Source: Planctomycetota bacterium (GTDB lineage: Bacteria > Planctomycetota > UBA1135). From it: DNA of 53,560 bases. Positions 8,429-19,457 of the stretch are shown here, piece after piece (the stretch's first letter is position 1; every line of letters starts with the position of its first letter). The translations under genes were made by a program, and so were the position numbers. Below the pieces are notes generated by a model. The model did no database searches. It saw only the letters and a program-made list of their open reading frames with translations, and was not told the origin of the DNA. Where the stretch lies: positions 1 through 53,560 of the forward strand of contig JAQBXR010000018.1 in assembly GCA_027623295.1 (NCBI GenBank). Direction: 5' to 3'.

Positions 8429-11197
8429 ATGACCCTGACCGCAAACGCCGTGAAATTGCCATTCGGCCTCAGCCTCGCGCAAATTGATGCCCTTGACCTC
8501 ATTGCCGACCGCGCGCTAGCGCAAATGGCGCATATGATTTGGGAGGCGAACCATAGGCCGGAGCATGCAGCCACGGACCCCAAAGTAGGCGGACATCCGG
8601 CGGCCTGTGCTAGCAGCTTGCATTTGACCACCGCCATGCACATGGTGGCTCGGGCACCGCAAGATTTTTGGTGTGGTAAGCCGCATATGGCGCCCCTGGA
8701 TCACGCTCTGCATTATCAAATGGGCTTCTTCCGCAACGCTGACGGAAGTTGGATGGACGACGACACCATGGAAGGTGTCATGCATCGCCTGCGCAAGTTT
8801 TCGCAACACGGCGAGGCGGTTTTTCAGTCTTATCACGCGGCAAGCGATCCAGACTCCTGGCGCATTCTCCCCAGTGGAACCGTAGGTATTCCGCCGGTGA
8901 ACTCAGGGTACTTAGCGTTGGCATGGGATTATTTGGTCGACCATGGCGCAGAAGAAAAGCGCGACATTCACTTCTGGTCGCTGCTTGGCGACTCGGAGTT
9001 CCGCGAAGGCTCCTTGATGGAGGCGATTACCGATTTCGCCGAACGCGAACTCAACAATGTGACTTGGATTGTGGATTACAACCGGCAAAGCCTGGATGGT
9101 ACACGGATTACCAACAACCATGTCTTTGGTGGCACCGATGCGGACCGCATTCGTCGCACCATGGAGGCGAATGGCTGGGAAGTTTTGGAGCTCGACCACG
9201 GACGCCAACGCCAAGCAGTGTTTGAAGGCCCTGGCGGCAAAGCCTTACGCGCAGTTTTTGAAAAGGGACTTACCGATTACGAATTCCAAGGTCTGTTATG
9301 GAAACGCGACGCCAAGCTGATTCGCAAAGCGATCCAACGCATTGACTCGAAAGCCGTGAAGGCACTAGAGGGCTTGAGCGATGAAAAGGTCCTCAGTCTG
9401 TTTGCCGATGTCGGTGGACACGACATGGTTTTGATTCTGGAAGCCTATGCCGCTGCCCGTCAAGCGAGCAAGCCAACTTTGGTTTTGGCGCATACGATTA
9501 AGGGCTTAGGTTTGGAGAGTTATGCTCTGCCAGGCAACCACTCTGCAATACCAGACGAGGCCGAAGTGGCCCGACTTATACAAGCCCAAGGCACCGATAT
9601 GGATAACCCATATGCGCGCCTTGGCAATTGGAGCGAGGGCAGCGAACAGGTCAAAATGCTTCAGGCGCGCGGCGAACTCATGCGCAGCGCAGTCACCACG
9701 GAAGAAGCACGCATGGCTGCTTGTCGGGAAAAGGTCGACGCACGCCTAAACGCTGCCGGCCCTCTCCCCACCGACTTCGATGTCAACCTCTCCATGATGC
9801 CGATTGTGCATACCCAATGGATGTGGGGTCAAGTGGCGGGTAAACTGGTACGGATTGGCACCCGCGATGAGTACGAAGCAGCCGGGCAAGATGTCGGCAA
9901 GGAGCTCAACCAAAACGAGAAGGGTTGGCAAGCTGCGGCGGATCTCATGCTGACCATGTCGCCGGACGTCGGCACCAGCACCAACATCAACCCGGCCATG
10001 GATGGGAAAATCTATGGCGTGGTAAAAGAAAAGGATTGGGAAGCCGAGTTGGAGTGGAATGAACGCGGACGTCCGCAACTACACTCGAGTCATCAGCCAT
10101 GGACGCGGCACATCCGTTTTGAAATTGCAGAAGCGGCGAGCATGAGTGCGGCTGGTTCCTTTGGCAAAGCCGGCGAACTCTTCGGCGTACCGCTCATGCC
10201 AATGATGACGGTCTATGACTTCTTCATCAAACGCGCGTTAGACCAGCTGTACTACAACGTTTACTGGCGCAGTAGTTTCCTTCTGATTGGCACGCCATCG
10301 GGCATTACGCTGGCCCCGGAAGGCGCGCAGCACTCCTGGAAGAGTGACATCCAGATGCCAAGCATGGTCACTTGGGAACCGTTCTACGCCAAGGAAATGG
10401 AATGGATTCTGGCCGACGCCATGGCGCGTCACTGCGCTTCAGATAATTTGGACCGTGAAGGTGTGGTGGTCCGCGCCGTCACCATGGGCGTGAAGCAGAA
10501 GGATATGATGAAGCGCTTGAAGGAGCAGCAGCAGTATCAAGGCCTCGAGAACGATGCCATCCTTGCTGCCGTTCGCGAAGATGTCTTGGCTGGCGGTTAT
10601 TGGCTCATCAACCAAACCGGTCAGGAGGATTATCAGCCTGGCGATAACGTGGTCACGATTGTGGCTATGGGCGCTATGGGTGTGGAAGCCATCAAGGCGA
10701 GTGATCAGCTGAAAGAGCGCGGCATTTGCGCCGACGTTCTCATCTGCACTTCGCCCGAGTTACTTCTCGGACGATTTGCCGAACGCGACCACTTGGCGCA
10801 ACTTCAAAAACTCGGCGTGAATGGTGCCATCCACCTTGTCGGCACCGCTGGCGAAGTTCTCGACGCTGCCGACGTCATGTTGCTTGCTGCCCGTTCGATC
10901 CCAATCGTTTCCGTGGTCGATGGCGAACCTGGTATTTTGGATAACCTCGGCTCCATGGTTGGCGTGAAGCATGTTTCTCTTGGTGTGAAGAAGTTCTCGA
11001 AGTCCGGTCGCCCGGAAGAAATCTTCAAATATCACGGTCTAGATGCAGACGGTATTTCCGACGCCGCAGGGCAGGCTTTATCCGAAGCCACTTTGCGTGA
11101 AGTCAAGTTATCGACTCAAGCTGCGCAGCAACTTGCAGCCCAAGGCAAAATCACACCACCTACGTCGGACTGGCGTAGCTTGTGGCCAAAAAACTAA
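8429..11197 (+). CDS. aceE: Pyruvate dehydrogenase E1, homodimeric type
   Basis: A 922-residue ThDP enzyme of the AceE class, which decarboxylates a 2-oxo acid (probably pyruvate) and passes the acetyl group to E2 lipoyl domains. Domain order fits: a transketolase-like N-terminal domain with the ThDP/Mg motif GDSEFREG about 187-194 and its Asn about 30 residues later (VDYNRQSLDG), then ILAHTIKGLG-type sequence (VLAHTIKGLGLE), a central pyrimidine-binding domain, and a C-terminal domain. The usual GDGEMDEP is altered to GDSEFREG, so it is a divergent member. E2 and E3 genes are not in the window. An alternative ATG at 8384 adds 15 residues. The stop codon lies inside a bidirectional terminator. 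Confidence 0.88.
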   Translation: MTLTANAVKLPFGLSLAQIDALDLIADRALAQMAHMIWEANHRPEHAATDPKVGGHPAACASSLHLTTAMHMVARAPQDFWCGKPHMAPLDHALHYQMGFFRNADGSWMDDDTMEGVMHRLRKFSQHGEAVFQSYHAASDPDSWRILPSGTVGIPPVNSGYLALAWDYLVDHGAEEKRDIHFWSLLGDSEFREGSLMEAITDFAERELNNVTWIVDYNRQSLDGTRITNNHVFGGTDADRIRRTMEANGWEVLELDHGRQRQAVFEGPGGKALRAVFEKGLTDYEFQGLLWKRDAKLIRKAIQRIDSKAVKALEGLSDEKVLSLFADVGGHDMVLILEAYAAARQASKPTLVLAHTIKGLGLESYALPGNHSAIPDEAEVARLIQAQGTDMDNPYARLGNWSEGSEQVKMLQARGELMRSAVTTEEARMAACREKVDARLNAAGPLPTDFDVNLSMMPIVHTQWMWGQVAGKLVRIGTRDEYEAAGQDVGKELNQNEKGWQAAADLMLTMSPDVGTSTNINPAMDGKIYGVVKEKDWEAELEWNERGRPQLHSSHQPWTRHIRFEIAEAASMSAAGSFGKAGELFGVPLMPMMTVYDFFIKRALDQLYYNVYWRSSFLLIGTPSGITLAPEGAQHSWKSDIQMPSMVTWEPFYAKEMEWILADAMARHCASDNLDREGVVVRAVTMGVKQKDMMKRLKEQQQYQGLENDAILAAVREDVLAGGYWLINQTGQEDYQPGDNVVTIVAMGAMGVEAIKASDQLKERGICADVLICTSPELLLGRFAERDHLAQLQKLGVNGAIHLVGTAGEVLDAADVMLLAARSIPIVSVVDGEPGILDNLGSMVGVKHVSLGVKKFSKSGRPEEIFKYHGLDADGISDAAGQALSEATLREVKLSTQAAQQLAAQGKITPPTSDWRSLWPKN

Positions 11198-11224
11198 TAG
11201 CGCGCGAACTGCGCTTTAGTTTTT
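11189..11224. terminator. Bidirectional terminator between aceE and a membrane protein gene
   Basis: Nested inverted repeat: AAAAACTAA (11189-11197) pairs with TTAGTTTTT (11216-11224), and AGCGC (11199-11203) pairs with GCGCT (11211-11215), with a 7-base loop. A-rich and T-rich arms make it work on both strands. Both converging stop codons are built into the stem. Confidence 0.75.
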
Positions 11225-11809
11225 GCGCATAAAAACGGTGGCCATCACGCTTAACGCGAAGGCGGTCACCACGACCCAAGTCCAAAGGATGAGGCTTGAC
11301 TGAAGCCCCGCCATGATTGGGGCGGCAACCCCAGCAAGTTCTCCATCGGCAATGGATTCCTCAGCATGACCGGAAGCGGAGGCGAGCAAATCGTTCATAG
11401 TCACAGCACTGATGACCATGCGTACCCCAATGAGTGCCCAAAGCACGGAACGAATGCCGTTGCCGGCCTTTCCAGCGCGCACCCAACCGAAACCGGTAAT
11501 TAGGCTACCGAAGACGACAGATATTCCCAGCACCATAATGCTGACCAGTCTCTTGCCCCAACCATCTAAGGTTGGCTTCATGGGTTCCGGAGCTTCCAGC
11601 AACCCTTGCAAAGACGTCCACAAGTCAGCGCTTAGCCAAAGTAAGAAAACCGTCACCAAACCCAAAGCTACGCTTTGCGCTTGAAGGAGTTTCTTTTTGC
11701 CGGAAGGTTCCGCGAATAAGCTCAACCCGACCAAGGCCGCGGTCAGAAAGAAAAAAGCACCCGCCAGGATTCCGGCCAGGAAATAGGGGCTAAAAAAGGA
11801 AGGATTCAT
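11216..11809 (-). CDS. Hypothetical four-helix membrane protein
   Basis: Not recognised. The 197-residue product has about four hydrophobic segments: residues 10-33, 46-66, 88-108 and 168-192, with a loop after helix 3 (residues 109-165) containing the acidic SGHAEESIADGE. It is the last gene of the leftward rho/ABC cluster, 4 bp after the DUF4340 gene, so it is probably co-transcribed. A role with the transporter is possible but nothing in the sequence shows it. Confidence 0.6.
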   Translation of the reverse strand: MNPSFFSPYFLAGILAGAFFFLTAALVGLSLFAEPSGKKKLLQAQSVALGLVTVFLLWLSADLWTSLQGLLEAPEPMKPTLDGWGKRLVSIMVLGISVVFGSLITGFGWVRAGKAGNGIRSVLWALIGVRMVISAVTMNDLLASASGHAEESIADGELAGVAAPIMAGLQSSLILWTWVVVTAFALSVMATVFMRKN

Positions 11810-11813
11810 GACA

Positions 11814-12845
11814 TCAATCGTCCTGAAGCATACGCCCCACGGGCTGCCGTAATTGACTCACGACGGAATCGGAAAGCGTGAAAATGTACGGTAGGTCTTT
11901 GACGCGCATGAATCGTTGTCCATCCACGGCTGGTTTCCCTAGTTCAAAGATGAAATGAAACTGACTCCCTTCAATACCAACGGTAAATCGATCTTGTGGG
12001 AATCCATAGCGCACTTCATCGGAACCGTTCGGATCAGCTGGACCAATTATGTCAGCAACTTCAATACCGACGATGGAAGTTGCCATGGAGTCGCCCGCAA
12101 AAGCCATGGCAGGCAGCTTCTGTGGCGCGGTCATGAACCAACCAGTCGCTTCGCCGTCTTGACTTAGTCCGGACTGCTCACGACGTTCCACCCGCCAGCT
12201 CTCTCCAGATTGAAAGTCCTTGCGTTCGACCCAGATCACGCGGTCAATACCAACGTCTTTCATCAAGCTCACTTCACACCAGTCGACGGGATCCACCGCT
12301 GGGAGCACGGCATCGCCGCTGAGGTAAACGCGATCGCTGCGGGCATCGCGCATGTAGAACTCAAGCACCGGCTTATCCCCGCCTTGAATGTCTTGTTGGC
12401 GCATGGAACCGGCAATCCAATCCACCAAAATACGGTTATCCTCGGAGAACACTTGCACACGACGTCCTTGCCCTTCGGCCACGCCATAAACTTCGTGCTT
12501 ATCCGGGTTCACCGAGACCACATCGGACGTTTGGATGGCGGCAAGGTTTTCCAACATCTTGGTAAGGCGAGCATAATCCAGTGGGAAGTTCTTCTCCTCC
12601 ACCATCCAGCCACGTCCAATCCGACGATCTTCCTGGGCGATTAAACGTAAGGTGGTGCGATCCTCGCCTTCGAGGATGACAATCTTTGCAATGCCATCAA
12701 TTTGGTCCGGCAACTCAGGATACAAGGCACCGATCTGTGCTGAGGTACGTGCGTGCGCGTCTCCCTGCCATGGCTGCGTAATTCCAAGGTAGAGAGACCA
12801 GGCAACGACTGCGACCAGGAAAAGTTTCCAGTTACGTGCGCTCAT
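11814..12845 (-). CDS. DUF4340 domain protein (ABC-associated)
   Basis: A 343-residue protein with one N-terminal membrane anchor (WKLFLVAVVAWSLYLGI) followed by a soluble extracytoplasmic region of DUF4340 type (beta-rich, with YGVAEGQGRRVQVF-like and YLSG segments). DUF4340 proteins are regularly encoded after GldG-like components of gliding-type ABC systems, and that is the order here. The start at 12845 was chosen because it overlaps the GldG-like stop by 4 bp (ATGA) and places the anchor at the N-terminus. Precise function unknown. Confidence 0.8.
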   Translation of the reverse strand: MSARNWKLFLVAVVAWSLYLGITQPWQGDAHARTSAQIGALYPELPDQIDGIAKIVILEGEDRTTLRLIAQEDRRIGRGWMVEEKNFPLDYARLTKMLENLAAIQTSDVVSVNPDKHEVYGVAEGQGRRVQVFSEDNRILVDWIAGSMRQQDIQGGDKPVLEFYMRDARSDRVYLSGDAVLPAVDPVDWCEVSLMKDVGIDRVIWVERKDFQSGESWRVERREQSGLSQDGEATGWFMTAPQKLPAMAFAGDSMATSIVGIEVADIIGPADPNGSDEVRYGFPQDRFTVGIEGSQFHFIFELGKPAVDGQRFMRVKDLPYIFTLSDSVVSQLRQPVGRMLQDD

Positions 12846-14548
12846 TTCGATCCACCACTCATTTGGAAAGGCACCTTGGCGCGGCGACGGTGATAAGTGA
12901 AATGCAGGATCGCGAAGAACAGCACTAAAAGAATCGGGCCGAGCACATTGCCCCATGCAATCCAACGGTGCATCGAGCGTGCATGGGCCGTGGAATCACG
13001 ATGCAGGATTTCTAGTTTCTCAATGGGCTGATTCCATCCACCATTTGCTGCAATAAAAATCTCAGCGTAATCTGTCAAAGGGCGCTGGCGGTGCCCGCGC
13101 GAACGCAATGCAATGAGTGCGGAATCTTGCACAATCCAATCCATAAGGTTGATTGCAAGGTCTGCGTTTCCTTCTGCACCGGAAGCGAAGGTGGTGTTAT
13201 GGAAGAGGTCGGCATCGCCAAGGACCACCAACGATCCTGGCGCAGCTTCAAAATCTGCATGCACAAAAGCTGGTGGAAACACACCCTCGATGGCTACCGC
13301 CAAAGGATAGGAACGAGGCGCTCCACTTTGGCGCGCAGCTTGATCCATGGCTTCAATGTTGCCCATATTCATGGCCAAACTGGTCTCCGCAGCCAACAAC
13401 CAAGATTGCGGACTACTGGACAGGAGTGGCTCAGAAGTTAATCCGCTTACCAAGGAGTTGGTTCCAATCGGGTGCGCCCATAAGGAAAGTACGCCGGCTA
13501 AATCAGCAGTCACAATATGATCCGGCGATAAGCTATTGCCTTCCAACTTTAAACCGAAGCCATACTTTGCATTCAGAGGAACTGTTTGGTTTCCCGATGG
13601 CGTCTTAATGGTTTGCACTCCAGCAGGAACGGTAATCGATTGATTGTCATAAACCAATCGCGGGTCCGTGGTCACGCCAAAGCTTGCTAGCCAATCTTCC
13701 AAGCCCGTTTGCATGGCTTGCTTATCGAGAGTTGCCGGATTCACTTCTTCAAAATCCTGCAACACCACCACCCTGCCACCTTCCGCAAGATAACGGTCTA
13801 TGTACTCCAACTTCTGCGTGGCCAAATTCCTGGGCCGCGCGACTACCAAAGCCATAAGGTCTTCTGGAATACGCTTCTCGTAATTCAAATCCAGATCCCG
13901 CACCGCATATCGCTCGCCAAGGCTACGTCGGAAATGCTCAAAAATGCGTGTGGCAGGAATCTCCCGCGTGATGCCTGGCATCGGGCGAGGCAGGGGTGGT
14001 TCATCCGAAACAAATCCGATGACCGGTCTGGATGCGCGTAACAGAGCTGCCAATCGCACTGTAAATGCGAATTCAAATTCCGAGGAAGTCACAAATGGGA
14101 TGACTTCACTACGGTCCTGATAGCGCAATTCTAAACCTTGGTATTGCAACTGAACGTGCACCCCCGCTAACTGCTGGCCGGTGAGCTGCAATGGTTCAAT
14201 GCCCACGTGCTCCGCATCGCGCATGGCTGCTAAGTCTGTGGTTGGATCGACGGTTTCCACCTCCACAAAATCGCCGCCCAGGCTTGCGATTTCATCTAGC
14301 AAGTCGGTCATTAACAAACGCTGTGGAAGCAACGCCTCTGCCCCTTCAATATCACGGTTGAAGTAGAGCTTGACCTGCAAGCGATCCTCCAAGCCAGCAA
14401 GCATGGCCTTGGTGACAGGAGCCAGGGAATACTCACCGTCTTCGGTCAGGTCTAAGCGCAATGGCTTGAGCTGCAACAGCCCCACCACCGGTACCAAAAC
14501 TAACAACACCATCCACAAGGACAGAAAAGATTGACCCGAGGCTTTCAT
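12842..14548 (-). CDS. GldG-like ABC transporter auxiliary protein
   Basis: A 568-residue protein with an N-terminal helix (MVLLVLVPVVGLLQL), a large extracytoplasmic domain of the GldG/'ABC-type uncharacterised transport' family (starting RLDLTEDGEYSLAPVTKAML, the family signature), and a C-terminal helix (WGNVLGPILLVLFFAILHF). Family members work with an ABC-2 permease and ATPase; in Bacteroidetes the set is needed for gliding, elsewhere the cargo is unknown. It overlaps both neighbours by 4 bp. Gliding itself is not implied. Confidence 0.85.
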   Translation of the reverse strand: MKASGQSFLSLWMVLLVLVPVVGLLQLKPLRLDLTEDGEYSLAPVTKAMLAGLEDRLQVKLYFNRDIEGAEALLPQRLLMTDLLDEIASLGGDFVEVETVDPTTDLAAMRDAEHVGIEPLQLTGQQLAGVHVQLQYQGLELRYQDRSEVIPFVTSSEFEFAFTVRLAALLRASRPVIGFVSDEPPLPRPMPGITREIPATRIFEHFRRSLGERYAVRDLDLNYEKRIPEDLMALVVARPRNLATQKLEYIDRYLAEGGRVVVLQDFEEVNPATLDKQAMQTGLEDWLASFGVTTDPRLVYDNQSITVPAGVQTIKTPSGNQTVPLNAKYGFGLKLEGNSLSPDHIVTADLAGVLSLWAHPIGTNSLVSGLTSEPLLSSSPQSWLLAAETSLAMNMGNIEAMDQAARQSGAPRSYPLAVAIEGVFPPAFVHADFEAAPGSLVVLGDADLFHNTTFASGAEGNADLAINLMDWIVQDSALIALRSRGHRQRPLTDYAEIFIAANGGWNQPIEKLEILHRDSTAHARSMHRWIAWGNVLGPILLVLFFAILHFTYHRRRAKVPFQMSGGSK

Positions 14549-15264
14549 CGGACGCGTCTCCGCTCCAAGACCACACCATTCGCGGTTAGGAAGAACACCA
14601 TGATGCCTAGATAAAAACTGGCATGGCCCAAATCCAAAACCCCGCGGGTAATCGCATGAAAGTGATTCCCGAAGTCCAGCATTAAAAACAAACGCGCAAA
14701 GCCTTCTGGCATAGCTTCCGCGGTAGCGGCAACACCAATCAGGTTAAAGCCAAGTAAAACTGCCGCCCCTAGGAGGTAGGCCACAATTTGATTATCGGTA
14801 ATCGAAGAGAGGAATAACCCAATCGCCAAACTTGCGCCACCCAACAGCATGACGCTGAGATAGCCACCGATCACGGGACCCCAATCCAAATCTCCCATCA
14901 TGGCTGCAGTAAAGGGGACCCCCACCGTACACACCAAGGCCAAGGCCAAAACAGCCCAGGCACCGAGAAACTTGCCAAGCACTAAATCACGCAACTGAAA
15001 GGGATAGGTCAGTAATAATTCCTCGGTTCCAGAACGTCTTTCTTCGGCCCATAGGCGCATGGTAATTGCGGGCGCCAACATGACCAGCAACCAGGGCATA
15101 CTGGCAAAGAAAGGGCGCATGCTCGCTTCATCTAAAGCGAAGTACGGACCGGTTAAGAAAAACAGAACTGCAGCTAAGGCAGGGAACATTCCCAACACCA
15201 CATATCCGGTAGGTGCATCAAAGGTGGAGAAGAACTCTCGCTTTGCAATCAGCAAACTTCTCAC
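14545..15264 (-). CDS. ABC-2 type permease, GldF-like
   Basis: A 239-residue inner-membrane permease with six predicted helices. The start (MRSLLIAKREFFSTFDAPTG) is characteristic of GldF-like ABC-2 subunits, as is the early cytoplasmic RLWAEERRSGTEELLLTYP loop. It overlaps the ATPase gene upstream (15261-15264) and the GldG-like gene downstream, a tightly coupled four-gene set. Substrate not predictable. Confidence 0.88.
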   Translation of the reverse strand: MRSLLIAKREFFSTFDAPTGYVVLGMFPALAAVLFFLTGPYFALDEASMRPFFASMPWLLVMLAPAITMRLWAEERRSGTEELLLTYPFQLRDLVLGKFLGAWAVLALALVCTVGVPFTAAMMGDLDWGPVIGGYLSVMLLGGASLAIGLFLSSITDNQIVAYLLGAAVLLGFNLIGVAATAEAMPEGFARLFLMLDFGNHFHAITRGVLDLGHASFYLGIMVFFLTANGVVLERRRVR

Positions 15265-16218
15265 AGCTCACTTCCGGGCGGTAGGTTTTGAAACAAGGAT
15301 TCCAGAGTGCCACTCTGAGGTGCCAATTCAATCAAATCGACGTTACGATCGGCCGCAGCCTGAGCAACCCGCGACAAGCCTTCACTCCCTTCCACTTCAA
15401 TCAAAGCACTGCAAATCGATGGGTCGGCAAAAGGACTTGGGCGCTCTTCCAACAATACCGCTCCCGCCTGCTCCAAAAGGCCTTCCAAATCACAATCCTT
15501 ACACCTAAATGTGACCCGTGCAATACAAGAACCGTGGCCATTGCACGCAATACCAGCGAGCGGGCCATCGGCCACTTTACGACCTTGATGAATTAGCACC
15601 ACGCTATCGGCAAGGGCTTCAATCTCTGGCAAAACATGGCTGGTAATGATGATGGTCTTGGTCTTGCCAAGATCGCGAATCAGGTGGCGCATTTCGACCA
15701 CCTGCAATGGATCCAAACCATTGGTGGGTTCATCTAGGATTAGCAACTCAGGATCGTGCAACAAAGCCTGCGCCAAGCCTACACGTTGGCGAAAGCCCTT
15801 AGAGCATTGAGCGATGCCACGTCGGTAAACCGTCTGCAAGCCGGTTTGGGTAACCGCACGTTCGATTGCTGCCTTAGCTTTGGTTCCCGTCAATCCAAAC
15901 GCCTGGGCCGTGAACTCCAAAAAGTTCGACACGCGCATGTCCAGGTAGAGCGGGTTATTTTCAGGCAAGTAGCCAAAGCGTCGCTTCACCTCTAGAGGAT
16001 GTTCGGCGATATCTAAACCACAAATCTCCACCTTTCCAGCATCTGCGGCAAGGTAACCGGTCATGATTTTGATGGCTGTCGTCTTGCCAGCACCATTTGG
16101 CCCCAAAAAGCCCAGCACCGAACCGGCGGGCACTTCAAAGTCAATGCCACGCAGCGCCTTGACCGGGCCATAGGATTTCTCCAGGCCGGAAACGCGCACC
16201 ACCGCAGTTTGGTTTTCC

Positions 16219-16229
<11 letters not shown>
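15261..16229 (-). CDS. ABC transporter ATP-binding protein, GldA-like
   Basis: A 322-residue ATPase. Motifs: Walker A GPNGAGKTT near residues 43-51, Q-loop GYLPENNPLY near 90, a signature region reading CSKGFRQRVGLAQALL, Walker B ELLILDEPTNGLDP, and H-loop TSHVLPE. The C-terminal ~90 residues are a regulatory extension. The start at 16229 overlaps the end of rho by 11 bp, so it is probably translated by coupling to rho. Together with the permease, GldG-like and DUF4340 proteins it forms one transporter. Confidence 0.9.
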
Positions 16230-17658
<1,429 letters not shown>

Positions 17659-17892
17659 TAAGGCTCCAAAGAAGGCCGCAAAATACGGCCCTGAGTCCAA
17701 ATGGATAAGGGTATTGATGCAAAGGAGATCGTCACTCCTTCAATCAGTGTCCCTTGTATAGCAAATCGCCAGGTATTGCTTCGCCCCAAAGAGGACGGCG
17801 TACGCAGGCGGCTATCAGACCCACGGAAAGTATAGACCACTCTTTCGCTCAGTTACCAGCCCTAGCGAAGATTTACCTCAGTTTTTTCGGGT
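17659..17892 (-). promoter_or_regulatory. rho leader with two hairpins
   Basis: A 234-base gap between the HEAT-VWA gene and rho. Reading the minus strand it holds TATACT and TATACA hexamers that could be -10 boxes, a hairpin AAGGAG/CTCCTT (17722-17740, 7-base loop), and a hairpin GGCCG/CGGCC (17674-17690) ending seven bases before the GGAG ribosome site. A long structured leader fits known autoregulation of rho, but this is inference. No clear terminator for the upstream gene is seen. Confidence 0.35.
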
Positions 17893-19434
17893 TTAGCTGC
17901 CCAAATCCACGAAAACACCCCCATTATCCTTCGCTAAATCCTGGATAAAGCTACTGGGGAAGTCACCAATCGCAATGGTGTGAATGACGACGCCACGGAA
18001 TCGATTGATCTCGCGAATCGCATTTTCAATGTCCTGAGTATCCACTAATTCCCCAACTGTAGGCTTTCCATCGGATAGGAAAAACATGGTGTCAGCCACC
18101 TTTTCAGGGTCTTTGCCGGCCACTTCGGTCATCGGACCGCGCTTTTTCGGGTCTGCACTGACTCCAAGCCCAGCTAAAAGACCGGCATAAGTGTTGGTGC
18201 GGCCATCCTCCATCTTGGATGAGCCACGGAGACCGGCGGAGGCCATGGCAGAAGCCTGCCCACCACCAATTGGCTTCAATTTTTTCACCCAAGCAATGGC
18301 GCTCTTCTTATTTAAAGCATTCGCCGGCTTTGGCCCCTCACGCCATGGATGGACCTGAGTCGCAAAGCTGTAAATATTGAACACCACGTTGTCCCCAAGT
18401 TGATCAATCGAGCGCGTCAACTCTTCCTTAACGATTTCGAGCTTAGAGAAATTGGTGAAGCCACGTTCCCGGAAGGAATCTCGGTTAATGATTTCCTCTT
18501 CCATCGAGCCGGAGACGTCAATGACAAACACGATTTGACGGCTACTCGTTTTCACACCCATGAAATCCGCTTCGGCATTGGGGGTGAAATACTCCGCATT
18601 GGCCTTCTCGCGCGCAGCACGACGAGTGGAAATCTCGGCATCGGTGGGAATGGTGTAGGTGCCTTCCACCTGAGTCCACCAACCGCGCCAAATGCCGGGA
18701 TCATCGTTAAACGGCTGGTCGGTAATCTCCACCAAAGTTGGCCAAAGTAGTTCCACAATGCGGCCCTCACCCTCTTCTAATAGGCGGATTAGGGGTCCAA
18801 TGGCCTCTTTTGTGCGAATCGTGCGCAAACCAATACAGGCTGCCGTGCTGACCGAAGTGTTTTCATCATCGAGCGCAGCCACCAGCGGTGGCCCAGCTTC
18901 TGCTTCGCGCCCTTTGCCCAAGAGCACCAGGGCCTGCACCGCTGCAGCACGTACCAAAGGGTGCTCATCTTCCACCACCATAATGCCCACTTGCGGCAAG
19001 GAATCGGCATCGTGAATCGTGCCCGCTGCGGTCACTGCCCAAAGCCGCACGCTGTCATCACTATCTAGAAGATAGGGACGCATGACTTCTCCGAATTCGG
19101 TCCAGCGGCCATCAGCAACGGCGCGAAGAATTGGCGCGAAGTAATCACTCTGCTTACCCTCCAAAAGAACCTCCTTCAGCGGCAAGCGCGCCTTGGCGGA
19201 TGGGAGTTGCGTGATCACAGACAACGCCGCCTCTGCACACAAGGGTTCCTTGTCGGTCAAGATATTGAGCAGAACCTTCGCTACGCCAGCGTCGTCGATG
19301 TCCTCCAGGGAGTAAATCAGTTCCGCCTGGGTGAACGGATCCTTTTCTTTGCGATAGAACCGCTGGAAGTCCTTGACCGTTTCATCGGTCTGGAGGAACA
19401 TTGGTGCAGCAAGAAGGAGTGCGGTGGCCAGCAT
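17893..19434 (-). CDS. HEAT-repeat and von Willebrand A domain protein
   Basis: A 513-residue protein. It starts with a short secretion-type hydrophobic segment (MLATALLLAAPMFL), then HEAT-like helical repeats at about 35-240, then a VWA domain with the MIDAS metal site DVSGS at 306-310 and a later SDGKPTVGE (conserved MIDAS Asp). Such HEAT-VWA combinations are common in Planctomycetota and act as protein-interaction scaffolds, but specific partners are unknown. It is divergent from the isomerase gene with only 23 bp between start codons and no ribosome site, so it is probably leaderless. Confidence 0.85.
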   Translation of the reverse strand: MLATALLLAAPMFLQTDETVKDFQRFYRKEKDPFTQAELIYSLEDIDDAGVAKVLLNILTDKEPLCAEAALSVITQLPSAKARLPLKEVLLEGKQSDYFAPILRAVADGRWTEFGEVMRPYLLDSDDSVRLWAVTAAGTIHDADSLPQVGIMVVEDEHPLVRAAAVQALVLLGKGREAEAGPPLVAALDDENTSVSTAACIGLRTIRTKEAIGPLIRLLEEGEGRIVELLWPTLVEITDQPFNDDPGIWRGWWTQVEGTYTIPTDAEISTRRAAREKANAEYFTPNAEADFMGVKTSSRQIVFVIDVSGSMEEEIINRDSFRERGFTNFSKLEIVKEELTRSIDQLGDNVVFNIYSFATQVHPWREGPKPANALNKKSAIAWVKKLKPIGGGQASAMASAGLRGSSKMEDGRTNTYAGLLAGLGVSADPKKRGPMTEVAGKDPEKVADTMFFLSDGKPTVGELVDTQDIENAIREINRFRGVVIHTIAIGDFPSSFIQDLAKDNGGVFVDLGS

Positions 19435-19441
19435 GGGGGAC

Positions 19442-19448
19442 TAGGATA
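19442..19448. promoter_or_regulatory. Shared bidirectional -10 element (TAGGATA)
   Basis: The heptamer fits TANNNTA, a symmetric form that can serve as a -10 box on both strands. Forward it gives TAGGAT, 10 bases before the ATG at 19458; reverse it gives TATCCT, 8 bases before the ATG at 19434. Both messages would have leaders of only a few bases or none. Confidence 0.45.
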
Positions 19449-19457
19449 CACGGAGCG

